This document shows, piece after piece, positions 1-7,984 of a DNA stretch of 17,100 bases; positions within the stretch are counted from its first letter, which is position 1, and each line of letters begins with the position of its first letter. This stretch comes from Mortierella sp. BCC40632 (Eukaryota; Mortierellomycota; Mortierellomycetes; Mortierellales; Mortierellaceae): NCBI GenBank assembly GCA_011634665.1, contig WAEK01000060.1, forward strand, positions 1 through 17,100, in the 5' to 3' direction. A model generated the notes under the pieces. The model made no database searches. It was not told where the DNA came from and worked only from the letters and a program-made list of their open reading frames with translations. A program made the translations under genes and the position numbers.

Positions 1-690
1 AGCCTTAGTAAGCGACACAAAACAGCGCGGTTGGAGTGGGCAAAAAGAGGTCTACAAAATTGGACCATCGATGACTGGAAGCGGTGAAATTCTCAAAGAT
101 GAGAAACAAAGATAAACATCGGAACTCGGACGGGGACCATATTACTGGGCTAAGCAAGGCGATCCAGTTCCAACCCATTCATCTTCAATACTGTCAGGCA
201 TGGAGGTGGGTCACTTGTGTTCTGGGGCTGTATGACGTCCAAGGGACTTGTATGGCTGTCAGTCTATGAAGGAACTATGAAAAAGGAGGATTACATCAAT
301 ATTCTCGACACAACATTGAAAAGTCTCTGAGTATTATGATCTCGAGAAAAATGGCATTTCCAGCGACAACGACCCCAAACACAAAAGCCAAGCAACAACA
401 AGTACCTGGAGGAATCCCCTGGAATATTGAGTTCTTCGATGGCCTGCCGCAATCAACTTGAATTCAAATCATCGAGCATGTTTGGGACAAACTGAAAGAG
501 TTCAGGTGGTCAAGCAAGGAAAGCGGCTGGTGTTCATGAATTGTATGGGATATGGTGCTGGAGGAATGGAGCTGATACCACAGAGATATGATTGACAAGC
601 TCTATGAGGTCGATACGAAGTAGAGAGCCGTGTTGAGAAAGCAGAAAGGGGAGGCTGCGAGTATTGAAGAATTTTCCCGGACTAGTGGCC
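1..690 (+). pseudogene. Tc1/mariner transposase, 5'-truncated relic
   Basis: Remnant of a Tc1/mariner cut-and-paste transposase, a DDE/D enzyme that excises and inserts its element at TA sites. The similarity enters from the left edge, so the N-terminal DNA-binding part is missing. Signs in the sequence: a helix-like stretch ending in a tryptophan-rich segment (about 30-85), a decayed first-aspartate region around 90-105, a block resembling the family's G-G-S-x-x-x-W-G-C-M region at about 205-235, the catalytic-type motif D-N-D-P-K-H at 365-382, and the family-typical I-E-H-V-W-D-K-L-K at about 472-500. The C-terminal I-P-Q-R-Y-I-D-K-L-Y pattern is near 577-605. The frame changes several times and stops occur, including one where the S-P-D-L-N motif that supplies the third acidic residue should be. 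The copy cannot make an active enzyme. Family assignment is firm; subfamily is not determined. Confidence 0.85.
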
Positions 691-895
691 ATGAAATGGT
701 TTCTATGAGACGACAACATTGGAGGCGGCATGGCTTCGCTCATGTGAAGTGACCCTTTCTTATTTCTCAGGTCCTGTCGACTTTCCTTTCTATTAGAATT
801 GAATATGAAGAGAAGAAAGAATAAACGAAAAATTAGGAAAAAGAAACGAGGTACGAAACATTGAAACCATTTTTGAAAGCGCCAACTGTACTACC

Positions 896-933
896 CGCGA
901 CAACGTTTTTTCAAAAAACGCCTTACGCTGTCG
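896..933. repeat. Inverted repeat, possible Tc1 terminal end
   Basis: An almost loopless hairpin: CGTTTTTT (904-911), one C, AAAAAACG (913-920), flanked by CGACA (898-902) and TGTCG (929-933). The outer arms pair if a bulge of about 8 bases is allowed. It lies about 200 bases past the last transposase similarity, where the terminal inverted repeat of a Tc1 element would be expected. The matching 5' end is outside the window, so this role is inference. The hairpin itself is seen directly. Confidence 0.5.
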
Positions 934-955
934 TGTAGTAACTGACTTACTGATG

Positions 956-1984
956 CGCAGTAGCTACGATTTAGCCCTTTCAAGGGTGTGGAACAACTTG
1001 GGGCTGCGGAGCCATCTGAGAGTCTGTGCCCCTCAATAGATGAAGTAAGAATGAATAAATACTTGAGCACGAGGCTCTTGTTTTGCTCCTGGTCGTTTCT
1101 TCCTTTGTTTTGTTCCTTGGTGGAGGCTTTGAGTAAAGATGCGTCCGCTTCCGCTTCTTTTGTGAAGCTTGATTTTGAACTTTGTGCTGCTTCAAACTCG
1201 TTTCGTAAAATTGAGAAGAGCTCCCGCAACGTGCATTGGTAACATGGCGCTTTTGATGTGCTCTTCTCTTTTCATTTCGTCCCCCTTCATTTCTTTCCTT
1301 CCTTCCTGGCTGTTGTTTCCCCACCTGAGCAATCCCTATGACTCTTCATTCATCGACCCTCGACAGATGACGAATCCCTTTACTTCTCTCCTTTAATCCC
1401 CGTGTGTCTTTAGACAGGGAACTGACACAACATAAAAGAAATTCAAGGTTCCTTTTTTCTATATCAGTGGCGTGCATGCATTTGTTTGTTGCCCCTCTGA
1501 AATAACATGTGCTGTGGCTCCTTGCTCAAAAAGACACCTGGGGGATGCTCAAAGGAGAGAGGAGGCTGTCCTGATGAATAATAAAAGTCATAATTATCAG
1601 AACTGCTGAGAGAGGCTGAAAAGCATATGCTATTTCAGGCCTCTCAAAACAACACTCCAGCAAAGTAAAACAAAAAAAGCGACTCGAAGCGAAACCTACT
1701 CTGACTAAATCTACGATGTGAGAACCCCGGCAAGAAAGAACCATCGCTAACTACAACGCCAAGTCGCACGCAACCATCTCTTTCCACAGGATCTCCACCT
1801 CTCATCTTACCTTTCTTTAATAGAAAAGGCGATCGTGGAAGTCGAATGAAGTCTGCTTTGTGAGATAGTGAGGGAAGGGTATTTGCCGGGTTAGAGGGAC
1901 TATTTGAGGCGCGGATGGTGGCGCTCGCCACTTATGTTGTACAGAGGTAGGCGCAGCAATGTGGCTGTCTATTTCATCCTCCCG
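956..1984. other. No recognisable gene; pyrimidine-rich patch
   Basis: None of the six frames gives a protein I recognise. The short open frames here lack family motifs. The + strand is C/T-rich at about 1245-1325, which is purine-rich on the strand of the neighbouring chromovirus. This stretch lies beyond the chromodomain, where that element's 3' non-coding end and LTR should be, but no second LTR copy is available to prove it. Confidence 0.4.
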
Positions 1985-2009
1985 TCTTGAAATCTAAAAG
2001 TCGTTTTCC

Positions 2010-2170
2010 GTTGGTGGGCTTCAAACTCGGCGAAGGTACTTCTGGGCCATTCTTGAGGAAGCTGTTTTGATATCCATTGTGCTTCTTCATGGGGTAACCT
2101 TTCCATAACACAAGGTACTTGAATCGTCCAAAGCCTTCTTGACATCAAGATCTTTTCAATCTCTCTTCTT
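2010..2170 (-). pseudogene. Chromodomain at the end of gypsy integrase
   Basis: Chromodomains bind methylated histone tails; in chromoviruses one is fused to the integrase C-terminus. On the - strand the segment starts R-E-I-E-K-I-L-M-S-R-R (about 2137-2169). In the +1 frame it gives K-Y-L-V-L-W-K-G-Y-P (27 bases at 2091-2117 encode Y to P), the hallmark central strand. It returns to the first frame for E-E-A-Q-W-I-S-K-Q-L and ends in F-A-E-F-E-A-H-Q-R (about 2010-2036). Length and order fit a classical chromodomain of about 50 residues. Two compensating single-base indels explain the frame hops. Confidence 0.85.
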
Positions 2171-2199
2171 CTCCTTCCGTGATTTCAGGTGGGGGCCCT

Positions 2200-2470
2200 G
2201 CTATGCTCTATCGCTGAATGCTTCTGGGGGCTCTTGATGGTGGATCAGCAAGTCGGCGTTGAAGACGGGGGTGTAACTTCATCTGAGGAGGCAATTCCAA
2301 CTTGGTATGCATTTTCATGCACTTTCGATGATCTTGAAGGGTCCTTTGACGGGTTAGCTTTCTTGAGGCCTGTTGGAGTGGCTGCCAATGTGGATATGTT
2401 CACTTTTGAGCATGTCTCCCTACTTCGAGGTTGCCAGACGGCGCAGATTGGTCATGTTTTGATAAGCCCT
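2200..2470 (-). pseudogene. Integrase C-terminal GPY/F-like region, chromovirus
   Basis: This part of integrase lies between the catalytic core and the chromodomain. Reading the - strand I see a G-D-M pattern near 2420 (the family has F-x-x-G-D-L/M-V), then V-K-G-P-F-K-I-I at about 2327-2350 with G-P-F at 2336-2344 as the GPY/F core, then P-V-F-N-A-D-L-L at about 2245-2270, equivalent to the usual H-x-V-F-H-V-S-L-L. Two stops fall inside the similar stretch. It sits between recognised core and chromodomain, which supports the assignment. Confidence 0.7.
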
Positions 2471-2755
2471 TGAGCCTCCCAGGATGGCGGCTCTTTTGCT
2501 CTTGAAAAGAGGACAATGGCAGCAAAATCATCCACTGCTGGGGTTATCAGAGGACGGAGGGTCACAAAAGAGAAAGAAGGGACATTGAAATGAGTTGTAT
2601 AGTTCAGAATGGTAGTATCCAGTGGAAGCGTTCTTTAGTATGTGTATGCAAACTCTCGGCAGGAAGGAAGAGGTCCCAATCGCATTCTGTTCGTATGAGA
2701 CAATTGAGTGCCAGCATCTCCTCAGGCCACGGTTGGCCTTTCTGTTTGCCCATCG

Positions 2756-3060
2756 CTAATGGGTGGAACCGTTGACATGTTGAGTTTGGTGCCCATCAAC
2801 TACATAAGGAGCTGTCCAAAACTTGCCCGCGTGAATCTGGAGTCCCTGTCGGAACAATTCTTGGGCATACCATGGTGCCGAAGACTTCATTGAAAAATAT
2901 TCGAGCGACGTCGGCGGCGGTGTCTGTGGTTTTCGAGGGACAGAAGTGGACTTGCTTGGAAAGAAGTTTATCCACAAGGAGCAATATCCGCATCGGAAAC
3001 GTTTTAGGGAGTTTGACAATAAGTCATCGAGACAGTGTCCCATTTTGGCTAGGGATTGCT
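2756..3060 (-). pseudogene. Integrase catalytic core (rve), chromovirus
   Basis: The DDE core inserts the element's cDNA into the host genome. One frame shows L-L-V-D-K followed by S-K-Q-V-H-F-C-P-S-K-T-T-D-T-A-A-D-V-A-R (about 2895-2970), then I-F-F-N-E-V-F. The next piece continues in another frame as a decayed S-D-R-D-S-R-F region, then G-K-F-W-T and a G-x-x-x-x-x-V-N-G-S-T-H version of the usual G-T-K-L-N-M-S-T-A-H-H. A Q-T-D-G-Q-T-E-R-like remnant follows below 2756. At least two frameshifts break the domain. Confidence 0.88.
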
Positions 3061-3101
3061 AAGCGTAACAGAATCCAGCGGGAAGGGCTTTGAGCGAGAG
3101 C

Positions 3102-3300
3102 TTATTCCGTGGCGAAGAGCGTCACAGAGGTCACACTTAACGTTTGGCGTCTCTTGCCATTCGGGAGCCAGTAGAATGATCTTCGCAATAGGTCATACGT
3201 CTTGTCGAACAGCGGTGTCCTGAAAAGAGGTGCGTCATGAGCGTCATGGAGTGAATCGGCTTGGATGTTAGCTCCTTTCGGTATGCAGAGCAAAGATCTT
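3102..3300 (-). pseudogene. Integrase zinc-binding (H2C2) domain, chromovirus
   Basis: N-terminal HHCC zinc finger of a retrotransposon integrase, which helps the enzyme multimerise and bind LTR ends. The frame from 3293 shows P-K-G-A-N-I-Q-A-D-S-L-H-D-A-H-D-A-P, then D-K-T-Y-D-L-L-R-R-S-F-Y-W, a near-canonical gypsy signature. The C-x-x-C pair (C-D-L-C) is still encoded at 3124-3135 but in a shifted frame, so a small indel separates the two halves. It directly precedes the integrase core. Confidence 0.85.
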
Positions 3301-3502
3301 TCATCATGGATTTGATCAACGGGTCATCAAAGATAAAATAACGTTTGTTGGACTTCCTCCCGGCAGCTTTTCATAGAAGTGACCCAAGAGCAGGGGAATG
3401 CTGTGGGATGCTCTCTATCCAGGCACGCTGCCAAGCAAGCCTGGGCTGGCCTGCTCTGGTAGCTTCATGGAGTTGATCTGGGCTGATGTCTTCACTTGTG
3501 AT

Positions 3503-3960
3503 CTAGTCTCCTGGAGAAAGAGCATCAGGGACAATGTTGTCTTGCCAAACTGTGACTGAAGGTAAAGTCATATTCTTGCAATAGTTCCATCCATCGCGCC
3601 GTCGAAGTAAGGTTTGGCTGGGTAAATTATCAAAGTCGTCATCCAACTCAATTTTTGAATAAGAATCATGTACTTTCACCTCGGTTCTCAGAGTCATTCC
3701 TCATATCAATTGCGATTCGTAGAGATCTACTTTGAAGTACTTATGTGGTTCCGCCGACTACAAAAGATTCTGCCTCCAGGCCTTGTTAGTAGCCATTCTC
3801 CAATCGGAAGCAACATAGTCAAAGGTAACAAATTTACACGGGTTTAGTACAGGGGTTTTAGTCTTCATGGGCTGGAAAGTAGTTTCGAATCCATTGAGGA
3901 AGTTAAGGGAAAAAACCTTGGAAATACACAGAGTACGTCCAGTCAATAGACATCACAATC
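3503..3960 (-). pseudogene. Ty3/gypsy RNase H domain (chromovirus copy)
   Basis: RNase H removes the RNA strand of the RNA/DNA hybrid during reverse transcription. At the upstream end (about 3946-3800) the frame reads through a stretch ending P-V-L-N-P, then F-V-T-F-D-x-x-A-S-D-W-R, which matches the conserved start of fungal gypsy RNase H where the first catalytic aspartate sits in a V-T-x-D-A-S-D pattern. At the downstream end (3503-3600) there is an R-R-x-x-W-x-E/Y-like segment followed by a degenerate version of the usual Y-x-P-G-K-x-N-x-x-A-D-A-L-S ending, seen here as D-N-I-V-P-D-A-L-S. The middle is scrambled by frameshifts. Non-functional. Confidence 0.7.
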
Positions 3961-5248
3961 TATCATTATGACTATTCCAGTTTGTCTTTTTAGGCGGTCA
4001 TATCAATGACCGAACACCACAAATAGGCTAAAAGTTGCCAAAAATTCTCCAAAGTGGACGTTCTTCAGGCAGAGAAATCGTGATGAATAATCCACAGCCA
4101 TTGGGGGTATGCGCGCTGGCAAGCTGGCGGTTTCTTTCCCAGCCGGGACGAGGTTGTTCGTTCGTTTGATCTATCAGCCCACGTGAGACAAAGACAAAAT
4201 ACTGCAACACTAAAGCCCGCGTGTAAAAAATTTTGTTGGTACTTTTGACTATGGCTATCTAAAGATAAGCTAGCAATCAGGCTGCTCTACAGATCAACAG
4301 AATGACTCTGAAGACTGAGAATGCTTATCTACAAAAAAAAAAATCGTGTTCGGCTTGATAGATTTAGGAGGCGGCTGCATCTCTCCGGAGAAAGCGTGGA
4401 CTCTCTCCTGCTCGATGTATGCACGTTGGGGATCCACATTGTCTCATGATGATTGAGCGTGCGTTGCTGTGTAAGGAGGCCTATTACCGTCCCTACTTGA
4501 GAAGCATACCTGGGCAATTAAGACTGTGAGAAATGGAATGGCGTCTCGGTCCCTATGAGAGATCTACTTAACAGTTTAGTCAGCTCACGACCAAAGAGAT
4601 TTTGCGCCACGCTTAAAACCTATGCCTGACAATCTCTGACGGTTTATTGTCGCTACCAATAGTCTAGTAAAAGTATCGAAAGGAGTTCCTGGGACAACAA
4701 GGATCACTTTCGGACATTTGCATTTGTGGTGCCCAAATGACTTAGCTCAAAGGAGGTACTGCGCGCCGCGACTGATGACTCTCCATTTATTCGGTTGCTG
4801 CGCTTCTTCATCCTGCCACGTTTTTTCGAATATTGGTCGACATGCGTTGGGGATCAATACGAAAAAAAAGAACTGCCAAAGAGTCTGTTCGTACCGGAAC
4901 CGTTTCAAGTGAACTGGCGTTGATACTGGTGACGGAGGATCCCACGCAGCTATTCGGACCCCAGTGAAAATAACGACTTTTTTATTAGGCTAACCCTTCT
5001 CGGTTGACAGGACGAACAGATTGGGATGAGCTTGGTCGTTTGTTTTTCCCATGTTCGAAGACGCCATTGTTATTTTTTGGAAAAAGAATCATGATTTCCT
5101 ATCAAACTTGTGTCAGGATGGCGAGAACTATTTACATTCCTGCTTACTTCACAGCACCTTCAGAGAAAGGTGTTTTTTCTCAAAGCTTTGATCTCTACTA
5201 CCATACACAGAAGCAGTGTTTCTCAAAAACCCGAAGCGAAAAAACTAG
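3961..5248. other. No firm gene; probably decayed retroelement DNA
   Basis: Between the chromovirus RNase H and the DIRS-like fragment I find no convincing domain. The expected gypsy reverse transcriptase should lie just above 3960 on the - strand, but no Y/F-x-D-D motif with the right flanks is visible. The part near 4600-5250 could continue the DIRS-like element, because the - strand at about 5180-5230 loosely resembles the start of its post-RT region. That match is weak. An A-run is present at 4332-4342. Confidence 0.35.
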
Positions 5249-5321
5249 TCCCACAATGTGAAATTTCTCGGAGTGAAAGCTCACCCGACTCGGCTCCGAA
5301 AATTTTATTGTTAACTGGGGA
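5249..5321. repeat. GGCTCG-family short element, decayed copy
   Basis: Begins TCCCACAATG and carries an internal CTCACCCGACTCGGCTC block and a CGAAAAT block, all shared in the same order and orientation with the element at 6534-6594. The right end is decayed: ATTGT (5307-5311) is followed by extra bases before GGGGA (5317-5321). The DIRS-like reading frame loses similarity at this repeat, which suggests insertion into that element. Confidence 0.7.
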
Positions 5322-5910
5322 TATTCCCTGGCTCGGGCCTGCTGCTGTCATAGCGAGCGCTTTTCCGATGAGAAGGACGAAGGGCTTTCGAAAGCGTCAT
5401 CTTGCTCTGCCGACCATCTTGGGGAGGCTTACTCCTGATAATGCGGATCTTTTTCGCGCTTGGTACTGCGGAGTGTCTTCTTCCGGTCTCCTCACGAAGC
5501 TTGGGTGTGAGAAATCGACTGTGTGGGTTCAGATGGAGGGGACTTTGCTCTCTTTTCACTAGGAATCCGAGAGCGACTTCCGAGCTTGTCCTTGTCTTGT
5601 TGCCTGTAAGGACTGCTCTGGCCACTATCAGTAGATCGTCCTGGTATACTGTAATCCTATTCTCCGTCGAGAGCCGCATCTGAGGATCGGTTTGAAATCT
5701 TCGTAAAGCATAAGAAGCGCCAAGGAGGAGAACCGAAAAAGGGCGCTTGGAGCTGAACCACTGTTTCCCTTTCCAATGGGAAGTATTTTCTGAAGTGGGC
5801 GTGAAAAACATGGAGGAATGCATCCTGGAATCACACTGAGGGTCATATGGTCTCCATGTTGATCAAGCTTCACAAACCAGAAATGCTTTATACTTTCCAT
5901 CTTGAAGTGT
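5311..5910 (-). pseudogene. DIRS-like reverse transcriptase fragment
   Basis: Fragment of the reverse transcriptase of a DIRS-type (tyrosine-recombinase) retrotransposon; DIRS or the related Ngaro group is possible. From the upstream end the - strand reads F-K-M-E-S-I-K near 5890, a signature of this group, then a decayed D-L-K-D-A-x-x-x-V block and S-x-W-K-G-K-Q near 5755-5785. The catalytic motif is V-Y-Q-D-D-L-L-I-V-A at about 5625-5655, where families usually have Y-L-D-D. Then come L-G-F-L-V-K-R-E-Q-S, resembling the conserved L-G-F-x-V-N-x-E-K-S, and an M-T-L-S-like segment near 5380. The fragment stops at the repeat at 5249-5321. No tyrosine recombinase was seen in the window. DIRS over Ty3 is judged from motif spacing and is likely, not certain. 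Confidence 0.65.
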
Positions 5911-5964
5911 TTGATTAGTGTTTCTCCAATTAAACGCCGGCGAGTCGGAGCCCCGGCTCGGGCT

Positions 5965-6049
5965 GGCTCCGAAGTTTTTCACCGGAAGCCCGAAACCAGG
6001 CTGAGGCTACGGCCTCACACGGCTCTGGTCCGGTTAAAAAACTCGAGCC
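5965..6049. repeat. 85-base nested foldback
   Basis: Left arm 5965-5985 (GGCTCCGAAGTTTTTCACCGG, one base over a 20-base match) pairs imperfectly with right arm 6030-6049 (CCGGTTAAAAAACTCGAGCC). Inside, ACCAG (5995-5999) pairs with CTGGT (6025-6029) and TGAGGC (6002-6007) pairs exactly with GCCTCA (6012-6017) around a TACG loop. The result is a long stem with bulges. Its GGCTC(C)GAA motif also occurs in the short elements at 5249 and 6534. Could be a foldback or MITE-like transposon; no protein is encoded. Confidence 0.7.
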
Positions 6050-6112
6050 AGGTATTCTGAAAACGGCTCGGACTTTCTTATTGTTCGGTTAGAATTTTTA
6101 ACTCAGATCGAG

Positions 6113-6480
6113 GATTGGTTCGAGGATGGCTCCTGACTCGGTGGCTCACATCAACTCGGGCGCTGGCTCGCATAACTCAAACTGACTCGCATAGCTCGAA
6201 GCTGGCTCGCGTAGCTCGAAGCGGCTCGCACGCTTTCGAAACTGCTCCCGCATCTCCAACTCAGGCTGGCTGGCATGGCTCGGCTGGCTCTATGACTCGG
6301 GTTGGATCCGCATCGGCTCCGGCTTCGCTCGCGCTGACTCGGAGTTGGCTCTCAACTCCGAAGGCTGGCTCGCATGGCTCGGGAGGTTGGCTCGCATCAA
6401 CTCGAGGCTGGCTCGCATCAACTCGGGCTGGCTCGAATTAATTCGAGGATTGCTCGCATGGCTAACTGGCTCACGTAACT
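6113..6480. repeat. Degenerate ~20-base GGCTCG tandem array
   Basis: About 18 head-to-tail units of 17-22 bases with a consensus close to GGCTGGCTCGCATCAACTCG. The best-preserved units are at about 6360-6435. Because the unit is not a multiple of three and lengths vary, this is a minisatellite, not a protein repeat, even though it stays open in several frames. One mutated unit forms a perfect 16-base palindrome, CTCGAATTAATTCGAG, at 6432-6447. Confidence 0.8.
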
Positions 6481-6533
6481 CAACTCTTGCATGGTTTTGT
6501 AGTGTTTCTCCGCTGAAGGCCAACTCTCCAGAA

Positions 6534-6594
6534 TCCCACAATGTAAAAATTTCTCAGTGGCTCACCCGACTCGGCTCGAAAATGCATTGTGGGA
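6534..6594. repeat. 61-base element with 10-base inverted ends
   Basis: Starts TCCCACAATG (6534-6543) and ends with its exact reverse complement CATTGTGGGA (6585-6594). The interior contains CTCACCCGACTCGGCTCG, shared with the copy at 5249-5321. The perfect terminal inverted repeats and a second copy argue for a very small non-autonomous mobile element. No clear target duplication is visible on its flanks, so mobility is inference. Confidence 0.65.
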
Positions 6595-6681
6595 TGGCTC
6601 GGAGCCTGTAAAAGAGAAATCTGAGGGCATTCCAAAGATCAGGCGATGTCGAACTATCTCATCAATATACACCACGGCGAA

Positions 6682-7297
6682 TAGTGCAAAATGGTGCCTA
6701 ATTATCTTGACTCTTGTTCTATCTGTGGAGCCTCTATAGCGAACCTCAAGCAGGATGGAAACTAACCCCGAGAACAGGAAAAAAAAAAAGGACGAAGGAA
6801 GTTACTTAAGAAATAAAAGGTCACAGTATTCTTTCTTAATAAAGGTACAATAGAAATAGGAGTGCTATCAACAAATGGGGATCTTGTGGTCTATAAAATC
6901 CTTTTGCAGATCAAACTGGAATGGGTCCGTAGCGGGGAATCCATGCATCGTAACCGGGGAAGGGACAATGAGCCAAACGATTCCCGCGGAGCCATTGTTT
7001 GGGCCTCTTGAATGTCACCTCAAAGCGAGTCTCGCTTGTGCCAAAATGCAGTCGTTGCTCGATATCGCTGGTAGTCGAGGGGAATATGATGAATCTGTTT
7101 CGGGACATATGCGAGAAATGAGCCTTAGTATGAGTTTGGAGGGGCATGGTTCCTGTAACAGGTTCGGAGTTGCTGGTACCTGAAAAAAGAGCACGCTGGA
7201 GGCTTGATTGGAAATGTTTGCCGCTTTGCCCTTTGTTTGGTGGGTGGGATCCATATGACCCCACGGGCCTGCCGGGTCGACGCGTTTACACCACACA
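6682..7297 (-). repeat. 3' LTR of the gypsy element
   Basis: Aligns in order with 13272-13907. Shared blocks include GCTATCAACAAATGGGGAT (6865-6883 here), GAGCCATTGTTTGGG, GGACATATGCGA, GCTGGTACCTGAAAAAA and GCACGCTGGAGG. The low-coordinate boundary is set by the TGCAAAA/GTGC...ATTATC match. The high-coordinate boundary, just past CCCCACGGGCC, is approximate. It lies downstream of the integrase on the coding strand, hence the 3' LTR. Confidence 0.82.
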
Positions 7298-7984
7298 GCA
7301 TCCGAGGATCCCCGCGTTGCCTCTTCGATACCACCGTCTATCCCAGCTGCCAAGCCTCTGCAATCTGAACAAATCTGCTTTATTTTTGGTGGCGCGTCCC
7401 ATCTGCTCATTTCCTCTCTTCCACTCTCTTATCTCTTCCTCTTTCCCTTCTCCCGATCTCTGAAAATCTCTTTTTTCTTTCCCGGTCTCTTCCCTCTCTT
7501 TCTTTCTCCCAATCCTGATCGTCGATCCATCGTCGGTGTAAGACTGCGATTGATTTTAACGATAAAATAAGATTTGGGGAAAACTTTACCCTCGCCAGCA
7601 AAACCTATTTCGGTACGCATTTGCCAACCGAGACATGCTTGAAAAAGGTCCCTTCCATTTGACTTCTAACCCTGATTTATCTTGTGCTCGCTTGATCAAA
7701 CAATAGAACCGGCTGGCCCAGAACTTGGTCGGTCCCGACTTTTCATCGTACAATTCGAGGGAGCTCATGGTGTCTGATTACTCGACTACGGACCCTCTCA
7801 CGCAAACTGAGATATTGCCGAAAAATCGGTCCTGGTCATCTCCTCTTTAAGGTAAGGTCAGTTGTCGATCATTCCCCAAGTGAGCGCCGGCTTGACCGAA
7901 CAAGTTCGCCATGGCTCTCCAACAGGTTGGTTGGTTATTCTCTCGTCCGGAACCCGATCGAGGGGCATCACTGATCCACTGGAC
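7298..7984 (-). other. Non-coding 3' end of the gypsy element; purine tract
   Basis: Lies between integrase and 3' LTR. At 7408-7511 the + strand is almost all C and T (repeated CTCT and TTTCCC runs), so the coding strand has an exceptionally long purine-rich tract. A polypurine tract normally primes plus-strand synthesis directly next to the 3' LTR; this one is about 110 bases away, so that role is doubtful. No domain is recognised in the rest. Confidence 0.45.

Larger units (their letters stand above)
1985..3960 (-). mobile_element. Ty3/gypsy chromovirus, 3' half of pol
   Basis: A run of pol domains in Ty3/gypsy order on the - strand: RNase H, integrase zinc-binding domain, integrase core, integrase C-terminal region and chromodomain. 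The chromodomain defines the chromovirus clade, in which it is thought to steer integration to particular chromatin. I could not find gag, protease or a convincing reverse transcriptase upstream (3961-5248), nor a pair of LTRs, so this is a truncated or disrupted copy. Coding similarity moves between frames repeatedly. It differs from the element at 6682-13907: the RNase H and integrase motifs are not the same, and that element shows no chromodomain. Confidence 0.85.
5916..6511. repeat. Segment bracketed by a 12-base direct repeat
   Basis: TAGTGTTTCTCC occurs exactly at 5916-5927 and again at 6500-6511, with looser similarity continuing on the far side (TTAAACGCC versus TGAAGGCC patterns). 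Between the copies lie the foldback and the GGCTCG tandem array and no coding sequence. The left copy lies within DIRS-like coding sequence just upstream of F-K-M-E-S-I-K. The layout suggests insertion of a repeat block with duplication of flanking DNA, or a local rearrangement. Confidence 0.5.

Noticed and set aside
1226..1250. TGGTAACATGGC, similar to an LTR primer binding site
   Set aside because: Only a short match, no paired LTR, and the neighbouring element reads on the other strand.
5110..5683. + strand open frames of 150 and 93 codons
   Set aside because: Antisense shadows of the DIRS-like fragment and its flank, with no motifs.
6115..6541. Repetitive serine/alanine/arginine-rich peptides on both strands
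   Set aside because: They are translations of the ~20-base minisatellite; the unit length does not keep frame.
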